From assembly GCF_000807925.1 (NCBI RefSeq), contig NZ_JRVC01000024.1, forward strand, positions 1 through 64,000: DNA of 64,000 nucleotides. Reading direction: 5' to 3'. Shown here one piece after another: positions 42,828 through 51,482 of this stretch. Both the position numbers and the translations under genes were made by a program. The notes beneath the pieces are model-generated. The model had not been told where the DNA came from, searched no databases, and saw only the letters and a list, made by a program, of their open reading frames with translations. This stretch comes from Novosphingobium subterraneum (lineage in GTDB: Bacteria; Pseudomonadota; Alphaproteobacteria; Sphingomonadales; Sphingomonadaceae). Numbering within the stretch: the first letter of the stretch is position 1; every line of letters begins with the position of its first letter.

Positions 42828-43397
42828 ATGACGTCCGAATCAGAAATTCAGTTCTCTGCGATGCCCTACGGCGAATTCTTGGAGTATGTGGAGGTTATCG
42901 CTGCCGGGGTCCACAAAGACGGTTGGCTTCCGGACTATATCGTAGGAATAGGCAGGGGAGGGCTGGTTCCTGCAACTTATTTATCACATAAATTGAATAT
43001 TCCACTTCTTTCGATCGATCATAGCTCTAAAGTAAATGTCTTTTCGGATGATCTCTTGGTCTATCTGGCAGGCTGTTGCGCCGCTGGCGAGAGATACCTT
43101 TTCGTCGACGATATAAACGACAGCGGAAAGACGATCGCCCGGTTTCGTAAAATCTTGATAGATAATGGCGCGGTTCGCGAGAATTTTCGTTTCGCGGTGC
43201 TAATAGGAAATGTCTCATCCCGGGAGGTTACGGAATATGTGGCGATGTCTCTCGATCGAAGGCTCGACAAACGATGGTTCATCTTTCCATGGGGTGCAGT
43301 TGCTAGCAGAGAGGCTCAAGAACGCGATGCTCGTGAGGATCCAGATCGTCTTGGTCTAGCGAGCGCGCCGGGCGATTCCGTCCCTTTCCCTATGTAG
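42828..43397 (+). CDS. Purine-type phosphoribosyltransferase
   Basis: A 189-residue cytoplasmic type I PRTase. The PRPP-binding loop is RYLFVDDINDSGKTIARF (89-106) and the pyrophosphate loop GIGRGGLVPATYLSHKL (40-56), the arrangement of xanthine/guanine/hypoxanthine PRTases. The DNA is visibly poorer in G+C than on both sides, suggesting separate acquisition. Its stop overlaps the convergent LysR gene by eight bases. It could salvage a free purine base imported by the neighbouring permease, but substrate cannot be read from sequence; xanthine is a guess. Confidence 0.8.
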   Translation: MTSESEIQFSAMPYGEFLEYVEVIAAGVHKDGWLPDYIVGIGRGGLVPATYLSHKLNIPLLSIDHSSKVNVFSDDLLVYLAGCCAAGERYLFVDDINDSGKTIARFRKILIDNGAVRENFRFAVLIGNVSSREVTEYVAMSLDRRLDKRWFIFPWGAVASREAQERDAREDPDRLGLASAPGDSVPFPM

Positions 43398-44325
43398 TGT
43401 GACTTGAAAGAAGAGGCTCTGTTGTCCCGTTACGCTGCACTGCGAACAGATCCACCAACGCGTGCACGCCGACCGGGGCGCTCTTCGCAGTGCGGACGTA
43501 AAACCCCAAATCCGTGGTGATTGGCTTTGGTCGGCGAATTGGAATGTGGATCAGGTCCCCTGCAATGATCTCGCGTTCGATCCCAACTCTTGTCTGAAAC
43601 GACAGCCCAAAGCCTCGAAGGGTCAACTGTTTGGCAAGTTCAACGGAGTTGGTCTGCACGATGCCTTGGGGCATGTTGCCCACCAGTCCATTTAGAATGC
43701 GGAAAATGGAGAGATCTGATTTCGGCAGGATAAGCGGAAAAGCGAGGCATGCGGACAACGACAACTCCGCTTGTTGCGCGAGGGGGTGGTCCGGACGCAT
43801 GACGACCCCTAGTGCGAACGTTGCCACGCCGAGCTGTTGAAGTTCAGTAGAGCGGTCGAGTCCGAAAGCTATCCCAAGGTCTACCTCTCCCCCGGTCAGC
43901 GCCCCAGGTATGGCTGAAGAACCCATCACATTGACCCCAACGGTAATGCGTGGGTAGTGCAAGCGGAACTCGGCGAGCAAGTCCGGTAAGAGTTCCGACA
44001 CCAGTGCCTCAACCGCCCCGATTTCTATGTGACCGGTGCGAAGGCCCTGTAGCGCTTCGAGTTCAGAGCGAACGCGCTCGGCGTCCTGAAGCACCTCTAA
44101 GGCATGGCGTGCGAATGCCGCGCCGGCGTGCGTTAGTTTCAGTCCTGCGGGAAGGCGTTCGAACAGAGGTGTTCCCAGTTCGGCTTCAAGCTTCAACAAT
44201 TGTCGGTTCACGGCCGAGGATGCTACGTTCAGGCGCCGCGCGGCTTCCCTGACAGAACCAGCCCGGCGGATCGCGTCGAAGTAAACGATCATCGGCGCAT
44301 GAAGGCGATGGGCCCGGGCTGTCAT
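43390..44325 (-). CDS. LysR-family transcriptional regulator (downstream copy)
   Basis: A 311-residue LTTR. The N-terminal HTH is FDAIRRAGSVREAARRLNVASSAVNRQLLKLEAELGTPLFERLP, followed by an effector-binding domain (about 95-300). ATG 44325 overlaps the stop of the second LysR gene as ATGA, so the two are one transcript. The two proteins share the same layout and similar HTH sequence, suggesting duplication. It probably governs the purine operon that starts at 45392. Confidence 0.88.
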   Translation of the reverse strand: MTARAHRLHAPMIVYFDAIRRAGSVREAARRLNVASSAVNRQLLKLEAELGTPLFERLPAGLKLTHAGAAFARHALEVLQDAERVRSELEALQGLRTGHIEIGAVEALVSELLPDLLAEFRLHYPRITVGVNVMGSSAIPGALTGGEVDLGIAFGLDRSTELQQLGVATFALGVVMRPDHPLAQQAELSLSACLAFPLILPKSDLSIFRILNGLVGNMPQGIVQTNSVELAKQLTLRGFGLSFQTRVGIEREIIAGDLIHIPIRRPKPITTDLGFYVRTAKSAPVGVHALVDLFAVQRNGTTEPLLSSHTT

Positions 44326-45233
44326 ATCGTCGGCACACCCTCAAGTTCCATGGTCTGGGCTAAGTGTTGTATCAGTAGCGAGGCTGGAACCGACAGGTTG
44401 CGGCCCGATGCGCTGACGATAGACAACGTTGAAAGGTCAATTTTGCCGCCCGTTACAGGAATGAAGACAAGCTGTCCTTTCGCAATCTCGCTTAATGCGT
44501 CGAAGGCAGTTGTGAAGCCAACTCCAGCACCGTGGATAACCAAAGATTTTATCAAGCCGATGCTGTTGACCTCGAGTGCCGGGTGAATGGGACCGCCTGC
44601 GTTTTTAGACCATGCGTTATCAAGGACGCGGCGCAATGACAGTGTCTCACTTGGAATCACCAGGTCAAATTCGGAGCATTCGCCTAGCGAAATCTCGTTT
44701 CGGGACGCAAGAATATGGTCGGTTGGAACTATGATCCCCAAACGATAGATCATCGTTCTGTCGAGACGGATGGTAGGATTGTCGGGCGGGTTGAAAGTCA
44801 ATCCGACGTCAATTTCTCCGGCCAGCACCTGATCGACCACGCCTTGAGCTCCATAAACGTGCATTTTGAACTGGATGGCCGGGTAACGCTGCTTGAACGA
44901 TACCGCAGCTGCTGCGACGAACTCGGTAGCGCCCTCGACCAGGCCAATCGACACGCTCCCCCGGCGCAGCCCGACAAGATTGTCTATCTCGGAGCGGACC
45001 CGTTGCAGGTCCCGACGCCATCGCCGAACGCAATCAACAAGCAATTCGCCGGCGGCGGTCATTCTCATCCCGGATGGAGTTCGCTCGAACAGCTGGGTTC
45101 CTAGTTCCTCCTCTAACTGGATGATCTGTCGGTCTACGGCCGATGGAGCGATATGCAAAACATCGGCAGCCCTGCGCAGCGCGCCACGCCGCGCAACTTC
45201 ATCAAAATAAATCGCAGCACGACCGAGCAACAT
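44322..45233 (-). CDS. LysR-family transcriptional regulator (upstream copy)
   Basis: A 303-residue LTTR with HTH FDEVARRGALRRAADVLHIAPSAVDRQIIQLEEELGTQLFERTP and an effector domain. ATG 45233 has GGAGGAC upstream; a TTG 12 bases earlier is less likely. It is divergent from the TonB receptor gene across about 160 bases, the classical arrangement for LysR control of the neighbouring operon. The effector is likely a purine intermediate (inference). Confidence 0.88.
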   Translation of the reverse strand: MLLGRAAIYFDEVARRGALRRAADVLHIAPSAVDRQIIQLEEELGTQLFERTPSGMRMTAAGELLVDCVRRWRRDLQRVRSEIDNLVGLRRGSVSIGLVEGATEFVAAAAVSFKQRYPAIQFKMHVYGAQGVVDQVLAGEIDVGLTFNPPDNPTIRLDRTMIYRLGIIVPTDHILASRNEISLGECSEFDLVIPSETLSLRRVLDNAWSKNAGGPIHPALEVNSIGLIKSLVIHGAGVGFTTAFDALSEIAKGQLVFIPVTGGKIDLSTLSIVSASGRNLSVPASLLIQHLAQTMELEGVPTI

Positions 45234-45391
45234 AGCGTCCTCCAAAGCGTCCTGTTTTTGCGAACGGAGACCGCGGTATTATGCTATGGATAAGGTTGCG
45301 CTGCAATGGCACATAGCTGCCAACGATCAAAAACATGAGAGGAGGGCAACAATCTGGTGCGAGCCCACTCGTGCCAAATCGGGGATGAAAC
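45234..45391. promoter_or_regulatory. Divergent LysR / TonB-receptor promoter region
   Basis: This gap should hold both promoters and LysR sites. GCTATG (45283-45288) and CATAGC (45312-45317) form an inverted repeat with a 23-base spacer. A strong GGAGGG (45341-45346) is followed after ten bases by GTG 45357, opening a 22-codon frame that ends at 45425 and overlaps the receptor start, a possible leader peptide. Confidence 0.45.
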
Positions 45392-47674
45392 ATGCGTAAT
45401 GGACAGGTTAAAGCCAAGCTTTTGAGCGGCATCGCCGCCTCGATGATTCTTTGCATATCAGTCAGCGCCCGCGCGGAAGACGGCACCGCTGCAGATAATG
45501 AAAGCGAGTCATCGACGGATATTGTTGTTACTGGCGAGAAGCAGCAAACGACCCTCCAAAAAGCTCCGCTGGCTTTGACTGCCATCACGGCTGATGCTCT
45601 GAAGCAATCGAACATCAACCAGTTGATCGATTTGAACGGTTTTGTCCCGGGGCTGACTGTCGCCAATAGTGGCAGCTTTGTCCGGGTCGTCTCGATCCGC
45701 GGCGTGGGTTACGAAGCTACTGACAATCTGAGCGCCCAACCCGGTACGGCTTTCCATATCGACGGGGTCTACGTTGCCAGCCCTTATGCTCTCCAGCAGG
45801 ATTTTCTCGACCTTCAGCGCGTAGAGGTGTTGCGTGGTCCGCAAGGCACCGTGTTCGGCCAGAATGCGACTGGTGGCATCATAAATGCGATCACGGCCAA
45901 GCCCAAACTTGGACGGCTTGAAGGTTATGGGCAGGTTGAACTCGGCAATTACAATCTTGTGCGCGCCACCGGTACGGTCAATCTGCCGGTTTCGGACACC
46001 CTTGCTGTTCGCGCGACCTTCCAGCGTTACAAGCACGATGGTTTTGCAAAGCAGATCGGGCTGGGGGTGCCAACCGGTCTCGATGACGCGGATCGGTACT
46101 CGGCAAAGGTGGCGGTTCTCTGGCAGCCAACCGATCGTTTCTCAGCAACCCTGTCAGCACAATATTTTAATGCAGATGAGAACGGCGCTGCTCAGAAAAA
46201 TGTCTTTGATCTTAGTCCTGACCCGCGGATCCTGAATCAGGATTATCCTAACAAATATAAGATGGAATACTTTCTGGCATACGCTGATTTGTCGTATGAC
46301 TTCGGTCCGGTGACTCTCAAATCTTTGACTTCATATCAGAGCACGCGCAACCACAACCAGATCGATGTCGATCGGTCCAACTTGGCGACCATCGGTCTAT
46401 ACGACGTACAGCCCTACTGGGACAACTCCGTTGATGCGTTCAGTCAGGAGCTAAATCTTACCTCAAACGGGAACGGTCCCATCAGCTTCATCGCAGGTGC
46501 CTACTTCCTTTATCAGAAGCTGGGGCAAGACATCCTGGAGTTCAAAGGCACTGACGCGAACCCCACCTACAATCTTACGCTGCCTCTGACCTTTGCGAAT
46601 TATCCTTACAACCTGGATTATGCGCTCAACTCGCGTCAGAAGCGCTACAGCTACGCTGGTTTCGCGCAAGCTAAGTACACGATTACCGACTCTGTCAGCG
46701 CGACTCTGGGGCTGAGGTACAACCATGATTTGTTCAAGAGCAGTAACTCGACGCTCTTCAACATCTTTGGGCCGACTGTCGTCGCGCGAACTTCAGAAAA
46801 CGCGCTGACCGGGAAGGGCGAAATCGATTACCAGGTGGCGCCGGATAACCTTCTCTACGTGAGTATCTCGCGTGGATACAAGCCGGGGGGAGTCAGCAAC
46901 AATAGTACGCCGCTGCTTGTGCCACTGACCTATAAGCCCGAGCATGTCTGGGCATACGAATTGGGGTCCAAGAACCGCTTTGTGAATGGCCGGGTGACGT
47001 TGAACGCAGCAGGCTTCATCTACGACTACAGCAATCTGCAATACCAGCAGGAAGATCCCATTCCCTTCCAGGGCGGGGTTTCCAACGTGCCCAAGGCGCG
47101 CATCTGGGGTGCCGAGGTCGAAGGCGCAGTCGAAATTACCCCATCATTGAAGCTCGATGGCAATGTGACCTATCTTAACGGCGAGCTTGTCGGCGACTAT
47201 ATTGCCCTCGATCCGTCACGTGCACATCAGGCGACGCTCAGTGCAGCCGCATTGGGATACGGTCCGTTCGACGCTTACACGATCAACCTGCGCGCTCAGC
47301 AGGTCCGCAACACCAACGGGAATAAGCCCCCGAAGATTCCGTCGTGGCAAGGCGGCATAGGGTTGACCCACACGCTCGAGCTTGGGGGCGCGAGCACCCT
47401 AAAGTCGCACGTCGAACTTCTCTACCGTGGGAAGTTTCAGTATCGCATATTCAACGACGGCGCTCGTGACGTAGTTCCAGCTTACACACTCGTGAACGCC
47501 AACTTCACGTATCAACCTTCCGATACGCGCTGGACGCTCGGCCTTACCGTCACGAACTTGTTTGACAAAGCCGCCATCGCGTCGCGGTACTCAAACCCCT
47601 TCGGGAGCTTTACAACCAGTGACATGTACGTGCCGCCGCGTCAGGTCATCGGATCGGTGAAGTATGCATTCTGA
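45392..47674 (+). CDS. TonB-dependent receptor of the purine operon
   Basis: An outer membrane receptor of 760 residues. It has a signal peptide ending at SARA, a TonB box-like DIVVTGEKQ, plug sequence LIDLNGFVPGLTVANSGSFVRVVSIRGVGYEA and the plug-end block RVEVLRGPQGTVFGQNATGGIINAITAKP, then a barrel ending GSVKYAF. An in-frame stop at 45386 excludes an earlier start; GGGGA lies seven bases before the ATG. It overlaps the nucleobase permease gene by 11 bases, so outer- and inner-membrane transport are translationally linked. It probably imports a purine or purine-containing compound (inference from operon). Confidence 0.9.
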   Translation: MRNGQVKAKLLSGIAASMILCISVSARAEDGTAADNESESSTDIVVTGEKQQTTLQKAPLALTAITADALKQSNINQLIDLNGFVPGLTVANSGSFVRVVSIRGVGYEATDNLSAQPGTAFHIDGVYVASPYALQQDFLDLQRVEVLRGPQGTVFGQNATGGIINAITAKPKLGRLEGYGQVELGNYNLVRATGTVNLPVSDTLAVRATFQRYKHDGFAKQIGLGVPTGLDDADRYSAKVAVLWQPTDRFSATLSAQYFNADENGAAQKNVFDLSPDPRILNQDYPNKYKMEYFLAYADLSYDFGPVTLKSLTSYQSTRNHNQIDVDRSNLATIGLYDVQPYWDNSVDAFSQELNLTSNGNGPISFIAGAYFLYQKLGQDILEFKGTDANPTYNLTLPLTFANYPYNLDYALNSRQKRYSYAGFAQAKYTITDSVSATLGLRYNHDLFKSSNSTLFNIFGPTVVARTSENALTGKGEIDYQVAPDNLLYVSISRGYKPGGVSNNSTPLLVPLTYKPEHVWAYELGSKNRFVNGRVTLNAAGFIYDYSNLQYQQEDPIPFQGGVSNVPKARIWGAEVEGAVEITPSLKLDGNVTYLNGELVGDYIALDPSRAHQATLSAAALGYGPFDAYTINLRAQQVRNTNGNKPPKIPSWQGGIGLTHTLELGGASTLKSHVELLYRGKFQYRIFNDGARDVVPAYTLVNANFTYQPSDTRWTLGLTVTNLFDKAAIASRYSNPFGSFTTSDMYVPPRQVIGSVKYAF

Positions 47675-49025
47675 GGTCTGCCAACTGGACCCGGTCGACG
47701 TCATTCCGGCGCCCGGCCAGTTGGCGGCCCTATCTATGCAGCATGTGCTGACCATGTATGCCGGAGCCGTCACCGTTCCCCTGCTGATTGCGTCTGCTTT
47801 GCGGCTCAGTCAGCAGGACGCGGCCTACCTCGTGAGCGCAGATTTGTTCGCATGTGGTATCGTCACGCTCATCCAGAGCCTCGGGATAGGGTCCTTCGGC
47901 GCAAGGGTTCCCGTCGTCATGGGAGTGACGTTCGTCGGTGTCATGCCGGCCATTGCAATTGCACAACAACCCGGCCTCGGCTTGCCGGGAGTTTTTGGCG
48001 CTTCGATTATGGCTGGTCTGCTGGTCATGCCGCTTGCCGGCATGGTTGGCAGGTTTCGCAACTTGTTCACGCCTGCCGTCACCGGCACAGCCATGCTGCT
48101 TATTGGCCTATCTTTGATGAGTGTCGCGGTGGACTGGGCTGCCGGGGGTGCGGAAGCGTCTGATTATGGCGCTCCGCGTAACCTGGCGATTGCGGCGTTG
48201 ACCGTTGTCACCATTCTGGTCTGCTCGCGCCTTCTGCGAGGTTTTGGCGCTAACTGTGCCATTCTGATTGGGATGTCCGCAGGGTACCTGGTGGGGTGGC
48301 TGGCTGGCATGGTCAATCTTGAAAACATCGCCAGCGAGCCAGTCGTCCGCCTTGTCACTCCTTTTCACTTTGGTGTGCCCGTGTTCGACCCTGTCGCGGT
48401 GATTTCGATGATCATCGTGCTGATGGTTACGATGGTGGAATCGAGCGGTATGCTGACCATGCTCGGCGAGATTGTCGACCGGCCAATGAACGATAAACGT
48501 CTTGCATCCGGGCTGCGCGCGGATTGCATCGGTGCGGTTGTCGGCGGCCTATTCAACAGCTTTCCTTACACTTCATACGCACAGAACATAGCTCTGGTCA
48601 GCCTCACTGGCGTCCGCAGCCGATTTGTATGCGTCGGTGCGGCCGTCATCATGATGGCGCTGGCGCTTCTGCCGAAGCTCTCGACCTTGGTCGCGGCCAT
48701 CCCGCCCAGTGTCTTGGGAGGAGCGGCGCTTATTCTCTTTGGCATGGTTGCGGTCTCCGGCATCCGATCGTTGGCCGCCGCTGGTCTCGACAAATCGCGC
48801 GATCAGATGTTGATTGTCGCAACCAGTCTCGCCATCGGCCTCATACCGAGCATGTCGCAACGTTTTTTCGCGCATGTTCCAGACGCTCTGGCTCCATTCA
48901 CACACAGTGGCGTGCTGCTGGGTATCCTCACTGCGGTCGCCCTCAGTTTTTTCCTTAGACGCCAGGAAATTCCAGGTGCTGCAGCTGTGGCACCGCCAGC
49001 AACCCCTGAAACCATTCTGGCATGA
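47664..49025 (+). CDS. NCS2-family nucleobase (xanthine/urate-type) permease
   Basis: An inner-membrane H+ symporter of 453 residues with about 14 hydrophobic segments. Family signatures are SMQHVLTMYAG in helix 1, MVTMVESSGMLTMLGE in helix 8 (conserved Glu) and the NCS2 motif GLFNSFPYTSYAQNIALVSLTGVRSR. The last closely resembles the xanthine and urate branch (XanQ, UacT) more than the uracil branch. Surrounding urate-degrading genes support urate, xanthine or a methylated derivative as substrate. Confidence 0.9.
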   Translation: MHSEVCQLDPVDVIPAPGQLAALSMQHVLTMYAGAVTVPLLIASALRLSQQDAAYLVSADLFACGIVTLIQSLGIGSFGARVPVVMGVTFVGVMPAIAIAQQPGLGLPGVFGASIMAGLLVMPLAGMVGRFRNLFTPAVTGTAMLLIGLSLMSVAVDWAAGGAEASDYGAPRNLAIAALTVVTILVCSRLLRGFGANCAILIGMSAGYLVGWLAGMVNLENIASEPVVRLVTPFHFGVPVFDPVAVISMIIVLMVTMVESSGMLTMLGEIVDRPMNDKRLASGLRADCIGAVVGGLFNSFPYTSYAQNIALVSLTGVRSRFVCVGAAVIMMALALLPKLSTLVAAIPPSVLGGAALILFGMVAVSGIRSLAAAGLDKSRDQMLIVATSLAIGLIPSMSQRFFAHVPDALAPFTHSGVLLGILTAVALSFFLRRQEIPGAAAVAPPATPETILA

Positions 49026-49053
49026 TTGATCGGCCAGTCCACGGAGAGTTGAA

Positions 49054-50082
49054 ATGAAGTTTGATGGTAATCCCGTCCCGGTGATCGACATCTCTGCTGC
49101 GGTGAGCGGCTCAGAATCGGGAAAGCAGGCAGTTGCCGACAAGGTTGGCGCCGCCGCTCGCAGCATCGGGTTCCTGGTCATCTCAGGTCATGGCGTTTCC
49201 GAGGCGGTCATCGAGGCGGCTTCTGCTGCGTCGCGCCGGTTTTTTGATCTGCCACCAGAGCGCAAAGCTGCTTATCGGTCCGGTGATCCCGAGATCTATC
49301 GGGGCTACTTTGGCATGGAAACGGGAAATCTCGCAGCCACCATCGGCGACAAACAGGCCAAGCCGGATCACCGAGAGTACTTCAACTTCGGCCGCTTCGA
49401 AATAAATTCCGGCGATCCGTACTATCAGACGGAAACAGCGCATCGGATATTCAAAGAAAATATCTGGCCTGAGGCGGATGTTCCTGAGTTTAAGCCGGCT
49501 TTGATGGCCTATTACAAGGAAATGGAGCGCCTTGGGAACCTCCTCATGGAGCTTTGCGCACGCGCCCTTGAACTCTCGCCGGATTGGTTTGTCGACAAGT
49601 ACGACAAGCACATAACCAACATGGTTGTAACCAATTATCCCGATCAACCCGAAGAACTCGAGCTGGGCCAGCTCCGGGCAGGTGCGCATACTGATTACGG
49701 AGGCCTGACGCTCCTGAAGACTGAGGACAAGCCCGGTGGCCTTGAGGTGCAAACCAAGGACGGTCGATGGGTGCCGGTGCCAATCGTCCCCGGAGCGTAC
49801 ATCGTCAATCTCGGCGACCTCATGGCGCAGTGGACCAATGACGAGTGGGTCTCGACCATGCACCGCGTTGTAAATCCTTCCCGCGAGCTGGGAGTAGGCA
49901 GTCGGCGTCAAAGCTTGGTCTTTTTCCACCAGCCGAATTATGACGCGCCCATCGAATGTATTCCGACCTGCGCAACTCGCAGTGCGCCTAAATATGCTCC
50001 GACAACTTCGATTGATCACCTGGACATGAAGATGAACCAGATGAACGATACGCCAAAGTTCACCCAAATCGAGGCAGCCTGA
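49054..50082 (+). CDS. Fe(II)/2-oxoglutarate oxygenase, isopenicillin N synthase-like (copy 1)
   Basis: A 342-residue cytoplasmic oxygenase. A DIOX_N domain (PVPVIDISA, GFLVISGHGVSEAVIEAA, RRFFDLPPERKAAYR) precedes the 2OG-FeII core. The iron ligands are His212 and Asp214 (GAHTDYGGLTLL) and His270 (MHRVVNP), and the 2-oxoglutarate Arg/Ser pair is R285-Q-S287. All catalytic residues are present. Fungal thymine-7-hydroxylase, which oxidises methyl groups of pyrimidines, belongs to the same family. Lying between a purine permease and urate-catabolic genes, it is a candidate purine hydroxylase or N-demethylase; the substrate is not known. Confidence 0.85.
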   Translation: MKFDGNPVPVIDISAAVSGSESGKQAVADKVGAAARSIGFLVISGHGVSEAVIEAASAASRRFFDLPPERKAAYRSGDPEIYRGYFGMETGNLAATIGDKQAKPDHREYFNFGRFEINSGDPYYQTETAHRIFKENIWPEADVPEFKPALMAYYKEMERLGNLLMELCARALELSPDWFVDKYDKHITNMVVTNYPDQPEELELGQLRAGAHTDYGGLTLLKTEDKPGGLEVQTKDGRWVPVPIVPGAYIVNLGDLMAQWTNDEWVSTMHRVVNPSRELGVGSRRQSLVFFHQPNYDAPIECIPTCATRSAPKYAPTTSIDHLDMKMNQMNDTPKFTQIEAA

Positions 50083-50096
50083 AATCGGGAGAAGGC

Positions 50097-51083
50097 ATGA
50101 TGATTATTTATACTCCTCCGAAAGCGGCCGAATCCATCCCGTTGATTGATCTAGGGCCGAGCTTTTCCGGCGACCTGCAGGCTCGCAAGGGCGTAGCCTG
50201 GGAATTGCACAAGGCGGCCGTGGACACAGGTTTTTTCTACATCGAAAACCATGGCGTGCCGCAGGAGATGCTGGACGGCCAGCTGGCTCTTGCAAAAGCC
50301 TTTTTCGATCTTCCGCTCGCCGAGAAGCACAAAGTCGACGTCGCAAAATCCAACTGCACTCGTGGGTACGAAGCCCCGGGATTGCAAACACTTGATGATG
50401 GCTCTCCGCCCGATCTCAAGGAAGGGTTTCTGATCGGAAACGACCTGGCGTCAGACCACCCCTATGTTGTCGCTGGGGTACCAAATTGTGGTTCCAATCA
50501 GTGGCCGGACAAGCCGGAGGGTTTCCGTGCAACATATGAAGCATACATCGAAGAGATGTTCCGCGTAGGTCGCCACATACACCGCCTGCTCGCTCTTTCT
50601 CTCGACATGCCGGAAGATTACTTCGACGAAGGCCTCGTGGAGCCGCTGTTCAACGGACGGCTGCTGAAATATGCGCCTCAACCCGAAAACGCCGCCTTCA
50701 ACCAGATAGGGGCGGGTGCCCACACCGACTGGGGTATGATCACCATTCTCCTCCAGGATAGTGTAGGAGGCCTCGAGGTTGAAAATGCGGACGGCGATTG
50801 GATTGCTGCTCCGCCTATTCCCGGAACATTCGTCGTCAATCTAGGCGAAATGGTTCGAGTGCTGACCAATGGATTGTACCGTTCCAATATGCACCGCGTT
50901 CTGAATAATCATAGCGGCGTTGATCGGTATTCGGTCCCTACCTTCTTCGATCCCAATTACTTTTACGAAGTCAAGTGCGTGCCTAGCCTGATGCCTGAGA
51001 ACGGCAAACCTGATTTTCCGCCGACAACCGTCGGCGGTCACATCGCCGACATGTATCGTAAAACTTATGGCCTGGCCGCCTGA
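50097..51083 (+). CDS. Fe(II)/2-oxoglutarate oxygenase, isopenicillin N synthase-like (copy 2)
   Basis: A 328-residue relative of the preceding gene, 14 bases behind it. N-terminal SIPLIDLGPSF, GFFYIENHGVPQEMLD and AFFDLPLAEKHKV; iron ligands His209 and Asp211 (GAHTDWGMITIL) and His266 (MHRVLNN); Arg277-Tyr-Ser279 for 2-oxoglutarate. Both active sites look intact but the sequences are clearly diverged, so they may act on different positions or different intermediates. GGGAGAAGG precedes the start; ATG 50097 or 50100. Confidence 0.85.
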   Translation: MMIIYTPPKAAESIPLIDLGPSFSGDLQARKGVAWELHKAAVDTGFFYIENHGVPQEMLDGQLALAKAFFDLPLAEKHKVDVAKSNCTRGYEAPGLQTLDDGSPPDLKEGFLIGNDLASDHPYVVAGVPNCGSNQWPDKPEGFRATYEAYIEEMFRVGRHIHRLLALSLDMPEDYFDEGLVEPLFNGRLLKYAPQPENAAFNQIGAGAHTDWGMITILLQDSVGGLEVENADGDWIAAPPIPGTFVVNLGEMVRVLTNGLYRSNMHRVLNNHSGVDRYSVPTFFDPNYFYEVKCVPSLMPENGKPDFPPTTVGGHIADMYRKTYGLAA

Positions 51084-51095
51084 CGGAGCTCGCAT

Positions 51096-51482
51096 ATGGC
51101 AACCCTTAGCTACACCAACATTTTTACCGATGACATCGATCGGCTGGCGGACTTCTACAGTCATCTGTTCAGCCTAGACGAGATCGAGGAAAGCCGCTCG
51201 CCCATCTTTCGCGGTTTTGTCGCGGGTGGAACGTCATTGGGGTTCAGCGGTCCCGGCGCATACCCTCTGCTGGGCCTGAACGCTCAGACGGTGCCGGGCG
51301 ATCGCGTGCTGCAAACCTTCGACGTCGAGAGCCAGGACGAGGTTCGTGCGTTGACCGAAAAAGCACTCGAACTCGGGGCCACCTCCATAAAGGAGCCGTT
51401 TGCGACCTACTATGGTTGGTTCCAGTCCGTGCTTCGCGACCCTGATGGCAATGCTTTCCGCATCAACTTTCGCGGAGAATGA
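51096..51482 (+). CDS. VOC-superfamily (glyoxalase/dioxygenase-fold) protein
   Basis: A 128-residue single-module VOC protein: opening SYTNIFTDDIDRLADFYSHLFSL, then a C-terminal half with FQSVLRDPDGNAFRINF, the usual metal-site strand. It overlaps the Rieske gene by ATGA. VOC proteins include glyoxalases, ring-opening dioxygenases and binding proteins; nothing here decides the role. In this operon it could open or bind an oxidised purine intermediate (inference). Confidence 0.75.
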   Translation: MATLSYTNIFTDDIDRLADFYSHLFSLDEIEESRSPIFRGFVAGGTSLGFSGPGAYPLLGLNAQTVPGDRVLQTFDVESQDEVRALTEKALELGATSIKEPFATYYGWFQSVLRDPDGNAFRINFRGE

